Both the position numbers and the translations under genes were made by a program. 64,000 nucleotides of DNA, taken from positions 62,001 to 126,000 of the forward strand of contig JASXTE010000072.1 in the NCBI GenBank assembly GCA_030280995.1, in the 5' to 3' direction. Below the pieces are notes generated by a model. The model saw only the letters and a list, made by a program, of their open reading frames with translations. It was not told the origin of the DNA and searched no databases. Position 1 is the stretch's first letter. The number at the start of each line of letters is the position of its first letter. Source of the DNA: Hemileia vastatrix. Taxonomy: Eukaryota > Basidiomycota > Pucciniomycetes > Pucciniales > Zaghouaniaceae. Below are positions 34,401 to 43,917 of this stretch, piece after piece.

Positions 34401-35127
34401 TTTGACCTTTTGAGACGAAGAAGGTATTTCCTAGTTTGATCTCACACAAACGTTTAGACAATGATTGACAATTGGTATCATATGGTTTTGGTAACTTTTC
34501 AATCTCGTAGAATGCATAATTCAATTCGTACGTGCGGATGAATGAAGGATAAAGATGAAAATTGTACCTCATTTCTTCAACAGGAATTTCTTCGTAATGA
34601 AGCAAAGCCATCATGGATAATCCAAGGACTAAAGATGAATTGAGGGTTACACTGAAAAGGAAAGAATTTTCCTTCATTGATATGGTCAGCAGGTAAAAGC
34701 TCAATGTTTCATTATGATGAATGTCGAAAAGGTAACAAAATTTAGGACCAAATATACTGCGAGTTATTTTAAACGTCTTCACACATTCATCATGGTTTAA
34801 ATGATGGATAATCATTTGTGAATCTCGAATAGAACATTTCTTCATTGCTTCTTTAATTTTAGGTGCCCAATCGAATAATTGATAAGCAGTTGATTGATTG
34901 ATGAAACTTTTCACATCTTGATTGGTTACTTGATGAAATGAACTGATCAACTCGTTCCTGTCAAAGCATAAAGATAACTTGGGTCTTTCGAGATCGATTG
35001 GAATGACAGGAGCAACATTGGAATCTGTTGTAAATTTCATGTACTCGTGTGTTTTCAGGCCAACGATGATGATGAAAAAGAGGAAACAAATTGAAGAGAA
35101 AATCCATTTGACGAATTTCAATTTCAT
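31438..35127 (-). CDS. Three-unit concatenated DEG/ENaC channel protein B
   Basis: A second uninterrupted three-unit frame, 1229 residues. Unit 1: TM1 about 8-24, KLSLCF, LPKPYDTNC near 212, TM2 IWLGFS (Gly342-Ser344). Unit 2: TM1 about 420-440, QFTIC near 460, LPAPYDTKC near 632, TM2 FWTGFC (766-768), with Cys in place of the filter Ser. Unit 3: TM1 about 830-850, LLTIC near 875, LPPPYSDM near 1043, TM2 IWFGLS (1187-1189). The unit order and linkers match protein A, so the tripling predates the duplication of the gene. Most of the protein differs clearly from A, but the first part of unit 3 is nearly identical (see findings). Likely a plasma-membrane Na+-permeable channel; gating is unknown. 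Confidence 0.85.
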   Translation of the reverse strand: MKLKFVKWIFSSICFLFFIIIVGLKTHEYMKFTTDSNVAPVIPIDLERPKLSLCFDRNELISSFHQVTNQDVKSFINQSTAYQLFDWAPKIKEAMKKCSIRDSQMIIHHLNHDECVKTFKITRSIFGPKFCYLFDIHHNETLSFYLLTISMKENSFLFSVTLNSSLVLGLSMMALLHYEEIPVEEMRYNFHLYPSFIRTYELNYAFYEIEKLPKPYDTNCQSLSKRLCEIKLGNTFFVSKGQMPFEIRESDCDFSCYLPPKVNIPKREMKKLTSQVEKICKYDTCIIKTVLTVAKKSPLTSSEFKINVKGPNEPGIRIKSIPKMELMDHLTMCLSLASIWLGFSFSALFVLKVNTEPCKRSIERIKMLRSHLQRVLHCNRPQILQRKKLLMRLRLTNQPPFQHHPSSHSINSNFVRRHSIKFMVFIGLVYQINEIGISYFKFATECKLSYNNSEMLQYPQFTICIDLDDLLDCNPDKWFFYPEDDYDTQLRKDEGIYNLTLKEIFDLVENREFLHRCRFRGSSINQMEEHSRDQCTKLLNITLFYIKRNICYNFNPFESNPVDTLKMKFYTKGQFYSVILNPKLRKKTFTVVVHFSTWFWPVESMEYSAFSIDYGSKRTQIASYIERRQLRLPAPYDTKCRSASQSECWNDCYLKAVDRLGVIPFAAALKDNLPLKIMRYSDLVNQSINDVWLRIEKMCDKVCNFKPCDFKFTETMLSLPKEHSEHDLEYAVGTPSSSSLLMKYKPSNTLGQTIFLLFSTVTFWTGFCLIMLNPCVLFYKLHISSTLDHLMMKINQLMRDLGFRRLEVTIWDPLNFLRSKVENMKKGTLTWRVVSLFICFIGHSIHLNLSIQEFMRYPSQLQSRASPEVKNDYLLTICLDWTQIESINSRTNHTVADIFDLSPSGDDLIASCAYWGLHERLINNMKNVSDRILFRSNDPAICGRLFTVTKFVRHDYVCYIVEQVKRIKRKPSQMKNVFNHHLTLFSIRVNNTFLTKSYRVIVTPNDKYKYPISSIIWSPLLIRRNFSIINIIDYKVFKVRSLPPPYSDMEFTHMIKLSCIDQCIAESMKKQGERYGYLIDGPSNDPYLSIEDIRIKGVIESSAAICQKICRWSNHSFVSDEYTNYDFTVTNAYPVGIIQINDRVSGLMTQFHLITTKSPIMSVHYKEAFTLLELMIEIGNIIGIWFGLSIYQLMSIGVGKGIISSDPIIRAENDLKNIQKTLMRSRITR

Positions 35128-35660
35128 GGTTAAAAATGTACTTTGACTTGGACGTGTGTATCGAGAATGTTTGCATTTGTTGAAAGTGACAATTCCAAGT
35201 CAACAACTCGACACCTGCAGTTAATGCAATCTTCTTCTCCGCAGGAATGCTTTTGACGAATTTTTAAGACCAGTCAATTCGAATTTCTTGACAAAGCGAA
35301 TTAATAAACAAATTTATATAATAATTGGAATCGATCATTTCTTTCAAAACTTGGTCAATTGAGATGAGCAAACACACTAGGAAAACTGAACGAGCAATGA
35401 GAAGTTGAAGACATTGATAAAAGCTCATTTAAGAACACAGGATGCGTCGAACATGACTTGATAAATATCAGTTCAAAGAACTGAACATAAAGTTCGATTG
35501 ATGAAGATAATCAATATTTTTCTGACGCATAATTTATAAGAATTTTATTAGCTCTTGCACTCATTCGATTGACAAAAATACTTGAGAAAATACAGAAGAA
35601 CTTGAAAAATATTTAATAATTCATTGAAGCGAAAAGCGTTAATATAATTTATTTGATTAT
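35128..35660. other. Intergenic, no gene seen
   Basis: Between two minus-strand genes: promoter side of channel B and 3' side of the ABCA gene. The last bases before the ABCA stop resemble those downstream of the second ABCA copy near 52030. Confidence 0.5.
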
Positions 35661-38600
35661 TTATTGATTTCTGGCGAATTGAATGAATATCTGTTCCAAT
35701 GAGGTGTCACCCAGTGAATAATCTTCAAAGTCTGACCAGTACTTGAGATCCTCCATGATGGCAAAGATTTTTGACCAAGTACCGATACTTTTGGACAGTT
35801 GAAATGTGATTAAACAATCATGTTGATCAATCGCTTTAGCTCCTGGTAGAACTTCTTCAATGTCTGACTTCAATTGTTCCATGTAATCTTCATCTCCGGC
35901 ATGTTTAGCCTTTAATTTGACAACAAGTGTATAACCTTGACCGTACTTTGTCTTGAGATGTTGGATCGAGCCCATGCACGCAAATTCACCTTTGACCATG
36001 ATGGCCAATTTGCTGCAAAGAGCTTCGACTTCTGCCATACCGTGAGAAGTAAGGATCATTGTACAGTCAAATGTTGTACGAATGACACCCAGAGTGTTCC
36101 AAATTCTTCTTCGAGTAATCGGATCAACACCAGCAGTTGGTTCATCCAACAGAACAAGCTTTGGATTGCCAATCATGGCCAGGGCGATGCTGAGTTTTCT
36201 TTTGTTGCCTCCCGAGTAAGTGCCACAGGGTTTGTCAGCATGAGCTTGTAAATCAACCAGTGCTATCATCTCATTACTTAGAGCTAGAAGAGATCTTTCT
36301 CGAGCACCTCGAAGTCGTGCAAACAGAAACAACATTTCGCGGCCAGTCATGTTGTCGATGAGTGGATTGAACTGAGGACAATAACCGATATTCTCTTGAC
36401 ACAATCGAAGTTCTGTTTCCATATTAAGAGGTCCTTGATAAATTTCACCTTTAGTCGGAACAATGTCACCTGTTAACATACCAAAAGTTGTTGATTTACC
36501 AGCTCCATTAGCACCGATGAGTCCATAACATTCTTGTTTATCAACATGGAAAGATATTCTTCGAACTGCCCAAAATGATGAGTATTTCTTGCACAAATCC
36601 TTGACAGCCAATGCTTTGTCTTTATAATTGTTGTTAGCAATCATAGATGCAACTTGAAAAGCTTCTCGTTTAACGTCATCAGAGCCAGGGGTAATTAGCA
36701 TTTGATTTGGGGTTTCTACCATACGATTTTTCAATCTTATGAGATAAATACCACCAAACTCAATCAAGATTAAGAGAATCAAGTATATAGTGAATTGTAT
36801 AAAAAAAACGGTAATATCATTGCCAATCCGTAATCTACCGTAATCATCAAAACCTTTAGTAGAACACGACTGATTGAAGTTGTCACATATAATCGGACAA
36901 CAAATTCGGTATGGATTACCAGAATCACACTCACATTGTGTATCACATGAAAATCTCATTTTCGGGCAGAGGTCAAGGGCGCGGTTGTAGATCATAAAAT
37001 TGAGTAAACCCGATGATATAACAAATACCGGAGAAAAAGCACCGACCAAATAAGTCAATTTGACAATTCCTCTGGAAATGTCAACTGTCTTCGACAGATT
37101 CAATATGTCGATAGCTGTAAAAACAACTGTCATCAATAAACCAGTGGTTTGATCTATCGAAACCATGGTGCCAAAAGCTTTTGTTTCATCTGTAAACAAA
37201 AAACCCACTGAATAACTTAGAAGAATACTTGATGCACCAAACATGAAAAATAGAAAGAATAAACTGAATTGTGAGTCACTTGTGGTGAATATGCCATCAT
37301 GATCACGAATTTCAATGATCATCATGATTATGAGAGTAGATATTGTATTTACAAGCATGTCAAATGCAAATGAACCAGCATGTAAAATCATCGGATTGAG
37401 TCCGGTCATTAGTTGAATCAATCTGGCTTTTGATCTACGCTCACCAATAGGAAATACTATGTATGAAGCGGTTATGAAAGTAGCGGCTGTAGTATCGAAG
37501 AAGAAAAATAAAAATAATTTGGAAAGTTCTCTTTTTTCTTCAATTGAAAGACTATCATTGCCACTTTTATGATCCATGTAAACTTCATGTCCTTCAACAG
37601 TTATCCGTCCTTTGGAATCATCTCTCAGTCTCATAAGATGAGCATTATAAACCAAATTTATCATGATGAGTAATGAAGCATTCGCCTGTGGACTGAAGTA
37701 CAAGTCGAATACAATTCCTTGTGGTGTGCTGTTCAATTTGACACCAAATAAATTAGTTGTAATAGCAGCATATAAATTTGTTCGATTCGTCAAACGTAAA
37801 AAGTAATCATTCATATCATCATCTTTTTCCACTTTTTTAATTTCATATTTGAACTCGGCAGCTATTTTAGCCAAGTTCTTTTCGAATTCTTTAGATTTAT
37901 CTTGACCATCAGATTGTACATGGATGAATTTGGAATCGGGATACAGACTTAAATCGTATTTTATCCTCTGATCTAATCCTTCGGCAGTAGACAAGGAGAT
38001 TGAACTTTCCACACTGTAAAAACCAAACAAGAAGATGAAGGGAGGTAGTAAAATCAATGAGACATTTGTCTTCCAAGCTCTTTTAGCATGATGAAGACGC
38101 TTGAGAAAGAGAGCATAGAATTGTGTCAAGTACAATTTGAATCTAGTTACTCTGGTTCTATCAACTTGTAGATCAATCATTTGATATGAGTTTTGGGATT
38201 GATTAGGTGAAGTATTGGTGCCTTTGTCACTTTTGAGAGTACTTAGGAAAATTTCATCAATCTTGAGGAAAACCTCATCCATTGTGGATTTGGCAATGCT
38301 GAATGATTCAACGCCAAGTTGGTCTTTTCTGTATTCAAGATCTTGAAAGAAAAACTTCAAATTTGATACAGTTCGTTCGTTTTCTTTCAGTTCATATATG
38401 ACTTCACTTCCAATGTCAGATTTGGTAATAGCTGACGGTAGGTAATTATGAATGATGCCTAGAAATTCTTGTGGATTAAAACTTCGAGTTTTCGAAACAC
38501 TCAGAATGTATCCGGTACCAAGAGCTTTTTTCAGGAACAAAGATGAACCTGAACAAACAACATGTCCTTGACTCATGATGACGATTCGATCAGCAATTGC

Positions 38601-40787
38601 ATCAGCTTCTTCCATATCATGAGTAGTGATGATGATGGTTCTTTTATTTCGCATTTCTTTCAGTTTGTCCCACATGAATCGTCGAGCTTCAGTGTCCAGT
38701 CCAGTTGATGGTTCATCCAAGATTAGAATTTCACATTCATTGACAAATGTGATGGCCAAACACAATTTACGCTTCATCCCTCCTGATAGAGTGGATGGTC
38801 TTTTGTGAGAATGTTCACTAAGGCCAACCGATACAAGAGTTTGATCAACACGAGCATCGAGTTTATCACCAGAAATTCCTCTGATGTATCCATACAAGAT
38901 CAAATGTTCTCTCGCCGTCAGTTCCTCGTATAAAGCATTATGTTGGGGACATAAAGACATACTAGATCTTGCTTGAAGTGTTTCAGTGGATAGATCATGT
39001 CCGTTGATGATAATTGACCCATGAGATGGCGAAAACATTCCTGATACCATGTTCATGATGGTTGTTTTTCCAGCTCCATTGTGTCCAAGCAGACAAGTGA
39101 TCTCACCATGGTACACTTTAAGGCTAATGTCATTCACGGCCAACTTGGTGTGAGGCTGAAAAAATGAACCAGGAAACTCTTTGCTCAGATGTAACAATTC
39201 AATGGCAACTCGTTTATTTGAATCTTCTTTTTCGAATAATGTCGATTCAACAGGGGTGACTTGTTGCTTGTCGTGCGTTAATTTTACTTTTACATTAGAC
39301 ATCCAATAATTTGGGTTGATTATAAAGTAGAATGGTTTGGGTACACCTGGTTGTAATGGCCAAATACTATCCAAATACCAAAGGGCAAATGCAAACAACA
39401 AACAGGAAAAGATCATCATAGTAAGTGCATGAAAAAATGTTAATCCATTTAATTCGAATGAAGGTTCAAATATTTTGGCAAAAGTAAGTCCAGTCGATTG
39501 TCGTTCCAATTGAGAAATAATTAAAACAACAGCACCAAATGCAAAGAGGGGATTCATACAACTCCAACGTATCGTGCTAAATGGAATATAAGGCTCTCCC
39601 AATGAATACATTGGAATAGTTAAAGTCATGAACAATATCGCTGCAAAAAAATCACACCATGTTGGATTAGAAAAAATAATTGATGCAATTGAAGCGAGTA
39701 AAATAACTTGTATACAGAATAAAGAAAGGAACAACAGTAAGAGTAAAACATTAGAATTGGGCCAAATGATAGATCCAAAGAGTTTAGTCTTGAAAATACA
39801 AATTATCAACCCATTGATAAGGATGGTAAATGTGAAGTTGGCTAAAATAGTAGATAACCAGTAAGCAAAATCACCCAAACCATTAAGTCTGAGCAATTCA
39901 CGAGATTGATTGTTTTTTTCAGTGCAAATTCTACTCGCAACCGAACCAAACATTACTACGAAACTCATGGCCAGAAATTTAACCAACTCTAATGTGTCAG
40001 TGGACGTCTCAGGCGATTTCATGTTTCCACGATATGGTATTCGATGACTCACAATATCGAGTATTTTAGGCAGAACATTTCTCTCGTCGAAGCGTTTTTT
40101 TCTCAAATTAGCATATGCATGATTGATTAAATACTCAACTCGAGGCATATCAATAGAGAATTTCCTTTTTTTACGTTTATAAAATAAAGAACCTTTCTCA
40201 ATCATCCTTCCAAATGGCATTATTCTATAACTGAATGATCCTTTGACATCAGTCAAACCATCAGTTTGGTCAAATATTACACCGAATTCCGATTTTCCAT
40301 TTGATTGATGAAATGTCCCATTTGATTTGTTTTGAGCAAGACCACGAAGAACGTTTTCATCTTTGATTGAAATAATGGTTGATTTCTTGTTTTCATCAGG
40401 AATTCGTGTGTTATAAATGTCCGAGATATTTTTCACTTCTTTCATCATTTCAGTTGCATGTTCATCTTTTTCTACCATATACAAATTGAAAGGAAAAACA
40501 TCCAATAGACCATCGCTTTGATTGCCAATTTCAGGAAACATAAATTGCCATTTATGCACATCAGTTAAGTTTGTCATATTAAACTTGGCAGTAAATGATT
40601 CATTTAATCTTTGGAAGTCTACATTTTTTAGGAAATCATTTGGCTCCAAATTAGAATATGATATGGCTGCAGCCGCAAAAATTGGGAGGATCAATTCAAA
40701 AGTAGTTGAAACATAATAACGACGTTGAATTTTAAAATTTTTCCATAAAATACCATAAAATTGATGATAAAACAAGCAAAAGGACAT
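35661..40787 (-). CDS. Full ABC transporter, subfamily A
   Basis: 1708 residues in one intronless frame, with the standard ABCA order TMD1-NBD1-TMD2-NBD2. TMD1 starts at the N-terminus with ILWKNFKIQ and a large extracellular loop. NBD1 has Walker A GHNGAGKTT at 568-576, signature LSGGMKRK at 668 and Walker B ILILDEPSTGLD near 690. NBD2 has Walker A GANGAGKSTT from 1425, signature YSGGNKRK near 1524 and Walker B LVLLDEPTAGVD near 1545. A Cys-rich extracellular patch (CPKMRFSCDTQCECDSG, CCPIICDN) lies in the second loop. The C-terminus has the DTSLEQIFIQFA motif typical of ABCA. Role by family: lipid transport across membranes. It is the intact member of a set of three ABCA-related loci in this window. 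Confidence 0.95.
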   Translation of the reverse strand: MSFCLFYHQFYGILWKNFKIQRRYYVSTTFELILPIFAAAAISYSNLEPNDFLKNVDFQRLNESFTAKFNMTNLTDVHKWQFMFPEIGNQSDGLLDVFPFNLYMVEKDEHATEMMKEVKNISDIYNTRIPDENKKSTIISIKDENVLRGLAQNKSNGTFHQSNGKSEFGVIFDQTDGLTDVKGSFSYRIMPFGRMIEKGSLFYKRKKRKFSIDMPRVEYLINHAYANLRKKRFDERNVLPKILDIVSHRIPYRGNMKSPETSTDTLELVKFLAMSFVVMFGSVASRICTEKNNQSRELLRLNGLGDFAYWLSTILANFTFTILINGLIICIFKTKLFGSIIWPNSNVLLLLLFLSLFCIQVILLASIASIIFSNPTWCDFFAAILFMTLTIPMYSLGEPYIPFSTIRWSCMNPLFAFGAVVLIISQLERQSTGLTFAKIFEPSFELNGLTFFHALTMMIFSCLLFAFALWYLDSIWPLQPGVPKPFYFIINPNYWMSNVKVKLTHDKQQVTPVESTLFEKEDSNKRVAIELLHLSKEFPGSFFQPHTKLAVNDISLKVYHGEITCLLGHNGAGKTTIMNMVSGMFSPSHGSIIINGHDLSTETLQARSSMSLCPQHNALYEELTAREHLILYGYIRGISGDKLDARVDQTLVSVGLSEHSHKRPSTLSGGMKRKLCLAITFVNECEILILDEPSTGLDTEARRFMWDKLKEMRNKRTIIITTHDMEEADAIADRIVIMSQGHVVCSGSSLFLKKALGTGYILSVSKTRSFNPQEFLGIIHNYLPSAITKSDIGSEVIYELKENERTVSNLKFFFQDLEYRKDQLGVESFSIAKSTMDEVFLKIDEIFLSTLKSDKGTNTSPNQSQNSYQMIDLQVDRTRVTRFKLYLTQFYALFLKRLHHAKRAWKTNVSLILLPPFIFLFGFYSVESSISLSTAEGLDQRIKYDLSLYPDSKFIHVQSDGQDKSKEFEKNLAKIAAEFKYEIKKVEKDDDMNDYFLRLTNRTNLYAAITTNLFGVKLNSTPQGIVFDLYFSPQANASLLIMINLVYNAHLMRLRDDSKGRITVEGHEVYMDHKSGNDSLSIEEKRELSKLFLFFFFDTTAATFITASYIVFPIGERRSKARLIQLMTGLNPMILHAGSFAFDMLVNTISTLIIMMIIEIRDHDGIFTTSDSQFSLFFLFFMFGASSILLSYSVGFLFTDETKAFGTMVSIDQTTGLLMTVVFTAIDILNLSKTVDISRGIVKLTYLVGAFSPVFVISSGLLNFMIYNRALDLCPKMRFSCDTQCECDSGNPYRICCPIICDNFNQSCSTKGFDDYGRLRIGNDITVFFIQFTIYLILLILIEFGGIYLIRLKNRMVETPNQMLITPGSDDVKREAFQVASMIANNNYKDKALAVKDLCKKYSSFWAVRRISFHVDKQECYGLIGANGAGKSTTFGMLTGDIVPTKGEIYQGPLNMETELRLCQENIGYCPQFNPLIDNMTGREMLFLFARLRGARERSLLALSNEMIALVDLQAHADKPCGTYSGGNKRKLSIALAMIGNPKLVLLDEPTAGVDPITRRRIWNTLGVIRTTFDCTMILTSHGMAEVEALCSKLAIMVKGEFACMGSIQHLKTKYGQGYTLVVKLKAKHAGDEDYMEQLKSDIEEVLPGAKAIDQHDCLITFQLSKSIGTWSKIFAIMEDLKYWSDFEDYSLGDTSLEQIFIQFARNQ

Positions 40788-42127
40788 GATTCAATAATGA
40801 TTGACTTGTCTGCTGATATAGCAATAAGAGATTAATTGTAACTGATTAGTAGACGCAGCACTCATTCAATCATCAATAAAATTCTTCTGGTATCAGTAAT
40901 CAATTTACATCTGCCACCAAGTAGCGTTCAATTACCGACTGATGATAAGAATTTGCTAGTTCATTAAGAATACATTTTTTACAAACCTTTGATAATACTT
41001 TAATGCATCAAGTCAATCGATTTGACAAGATTGTGTTCAACATCTTCATCCTTACAGCAGCACATGGTGATGCATGGTATTTTACGAGAGAATTAAAAAA
41101 GAATAATCAAATCCATATTTAATGGTATAATTTAAATTAGCTAAGTTGATGCTTAACTTTGGTTACGATAGGGAGAGCTAAACTGAGATGGTTGATCATG
41201 ACTTTGATTCGGTTACATCCATGCTTAAGAGAAGACAGCCATTTTGAGGAAGTTCACTCATCCTCAATGAATCAACATTTCTGATTTTGCACTTTTCTTC
41301 GGCAGTTGACTTGAGCGTCAAGATATTCTCAATTGTAATCATGGTCAGTTTATTTGCCGATGATAGTTTTTCTCAACTGAAAAAATCATCTTTATTTCAA
41401 TGAATAAACTGATGGACACACATAATGATAACTCTGGAACCTCTTGACTAGATGAAAGAAACAGTTCTCGTTGATGTCTCAAGCCAAGCAACCAAGTCTC
41501 TGTTCTAGCATTCAAATTCTTAAAGCATTCTCAATCTATCCGAATGTAAACAGATTACAACCTTCACTTAATTGATCTATTTTCACCGATGACAATTTGA
41601 CGAGAACAATGTGATTGGCCAAATTAGTGAACTATTGTATTTACAGTGATGAAAATAAAATATACAATTGAATGTGTCAATCTATTTGATCGATCTGGTC
41701 AATTCTAATTCAATTCATGTAGATGTAAATGGATTTTTATTTGTCTATTTATTCATTTGCAGACAATTCGTGAACATTTGAATGGACAAATTCCTTTATT
41801 CATTCTGTTGCAACATTATCACACCTTGAGATGGAACAAACAAACACCTCTACTGTTTGTTTTGTTGATTGTTGTCATGGTTGCAATGGAGACAAACTTT
41901 TGGAAAAAAACAAACAACAACAATGACGTGAGAATGATCATTTGCAGGTTTTAAATTTAATTGAAACTATCAACTGATTACAGAATAGTGTGAAAAAAGG
42001 ATACATTGTTTCATGTGACAATCAAATGTGTGCTTGATGGATAGTCAAATTGTTTTCAAAACGAGAACAAAGACAAAAATGAACATTCAAATACACTCGA
42101 ACTACAATTAGTTGTATTTTTCAGATG
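40788..42127. other. Intergenic; first ~200 bp duplicated upstream of the second ABCA copy
   Basis: The sequence next to the ABCA start (AGCACTCATTCAATCATCAA, CTTCTGGTATCAGTAATCAA, CAAGTAGCGTTCAATTACCG) recurs at about 57150-57260, so the ABCA promoter region was copied too. Weaker similarity continues to about 41130 (TATGGTATTTTACGA-like block). The remainder holds nothing I can support. Confidence 0.65.
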
Positions 42128-43348
42128 TTATCGATGATTAAGATTCAACTGTTGTTGAATTTGCACGAAAAGAGTGTTGAAGGTGACATTGCAACCGACA
42201 AATGTCATGATGAGTGACTTGTCAATCGGCCAGATGTTCCAAACGGACACTTTACGTGTAAATGATGATTCCATCTTCATCAGAGTGAACAAATCCTTGT
42301 TGGATACAATTCGTGATTTCATCCGATCAATCGTCGATGAAACCGCCTGATCAAATTGTTCTTGTTGACGACATATGAATAAAAGTGTTACAAACAAACT
42401 GCCTAACATCGATACAAAGTAAATAAAGTCATAGATCAATGTGAAACCAGTATAAGTATATTTTGTCCAAATGTATTCTGATAACCATGAGACCACAACG
42501 AAAAGAGTGTAAAAAAACCAATTGAGAGGCAACGGAGAGAAAATTAGTTCGAATTCGTCGGTTACAGATTTAACCAGAGTTATTTTTTCTCCGAAAGCAT
42601 GAAAATTGAAGTTTTCATCTTCAATTGACTCGAGGAGATTTTTCTTGTGCATCATCAGAATGTAAAAGGAAAAAATGTACAGACCAGTCGACAACTGCAG
42701 ATAATTTGATAAGAGAGAGTCGAAAAAAATAAACATCGACATGATCAACCTTTTCAGTGTCAACTGCATGTTCAGGTCAAGGATAAATCGTGTATTTGTC
42801 CAAACCCAGCTGGTCGGATCAGATGAAAGAACAATCCATACAATCCATCGAGCGATGAGAACCAACAAATTTACCAAACAGACAAATACACTTGTCTTGA
42901 CAGTTGACCTGGTCAACAGTTCACAGTCTTGCCTTTGTGATACTCGATGAAGAATTTTATCGTGAAACGATGAAATCATCTTCCTCGTAGACATGACAAA
43001 AAGATACAAGTACTCGATCAAAGGAACAAACCAGTAGATAATGTTTGCAGCATTAGTCAATGGCTGTTGTGGTCTGAATTTTTCTTTGCTTCGTTCAAGA
43101 TTGTAGACCATTCGAATGATCAGCAGAACAAAAGTGATGGTCCACCATTTGTTGAGTCTTCCGTTCAGTGATACACCAATCATTCGATAGGTCAGATCGA
43201 AGAGTTGGCAGAAGAGTTGTCTTGTCTTTTTCTTTTCTTCTTCGTCATCCTCACCGTGGATGGAGGATGTACTTTCATCAGAACTTGGTGCGACGAAATC
43301 TTTCTTCACCTTTCTTTCTCTATTCGAATGAATCTCATTCACTGCCAT
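42128..43348 (-). CDS. Gustatory-receptor-like 7TM protein
   Basis: 406 residues from ATG 43348. The frame is open up to 43414 but only with a TTG and a translated CT/GA repeat, so the ATG is preferred; it aligns with the starts of the sister genes. It has an acidic, Ser-rich N-terminal tail, LTYRMIGVSLNGRLNKWW, about seven hydrophobic segments, NWFFYTLFVVVSWL, and the C-terminal VSVWNIWPIDKSLIMTFVGCN block with TFNTLFVQIQ. It is one of three consecutive minus-strand receptors between the two ABCA copies, and its start is 569 bp from the stop of the next one. Confidence 0.72.
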   Translation of the reverse strand: MAVNEIHSNRERKVKKDFVAPSSDESTSSIHGEDDEEEKKKTRQLFCQLFDLTYRMIGVSLNGRLNKWWTITFVLLIIRMVYNLERSKEKFRPQQPLTNAANIIYWFVPLIEYLYLFVMSTRKMISSFHDKILHRVSQRQDCELLTRSTVKTSVFVCLVNLLVLIARWIVWIVLSSDPTSWVWTNTRFILDLNMQLTLKRLIMSMFIFFDSLLSNYLQLSTGLYIFSFYILMMHKKNLLESIEDENFNFHAFGEKITLVKSVTDEFELIFSPLPLNWFFYTLFVVVSWLSEYIWTKYTYTGFTLIYDFIYFVSMLGSLFVTLLFICRQQEQFDQAVSSTIDRMKSRIVSNKDLFTLMKMESSFTRKVSVWNIWPIDKSLIMTFVGCNVTFNTLFVQIQQQLNLNHR

Positions 43349-43365
43349 TAATTCACATACAAGAG

Positions 43366-43390
43366 AACTCTCTCTCTCTCTCTCTTTCTC
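43366..43390 (+). repeat. (CT)n microsatellite in the receptor 5' leader
   Basis: About ten CT units directly upstream of the receptor start. On the coding strand this is a GA tract in the presumed 5' UTR. Confidence 0.9.
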
Positions 43391-43917
43391 ACACACCTGT
43401 GGCCGATAAACCAAAAGAACTGATCAGTTCAGTCACAGTGATTGACTAGTTCACATCAAAAGTTCTTTGTTGTGAATAAATTTGAAACGGTAAAAAAATT
43501 TCTCGACAAACAAACTTTCATCGCCAGGACAACACGAATGTTGATTATACATACGATTGTTTGATTTTTCTTAGAAAAGAGGAAAGAGACACGCACAAAA
43601 AAGACAAATGATTGAAAATCGATTGACAATCGATTCAATTGTCATAATCATTTGTATTAATTACAGTTGATAAGAAACTGATCACCATTTGATGATACTG
43701 TAAGTAAGTGTGGGTTTTACCATGTTTGGATGTAACAGCAACTAAATCGAATTAAAAGTCAGCAAGGAAAGAGTGGCGATGCCATTTTCACCGAGAACTG
43801 AAAATTGATTGCATTCTAAATTGTTAAAAGTTTCTCAGACAATTATGCTGACTTTGATGAAAAAAATTACTCACACAATTAATGTAAATTGCTTGAACAT
43901 CCTACAATGACAAATTA
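43391..43917. other. Intergenic, no gene seen
   Basis: Promoter side of one receptor and 3' side of the next, both on the minus strand. Nothing specific was recognised. Confidence 0.5.
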
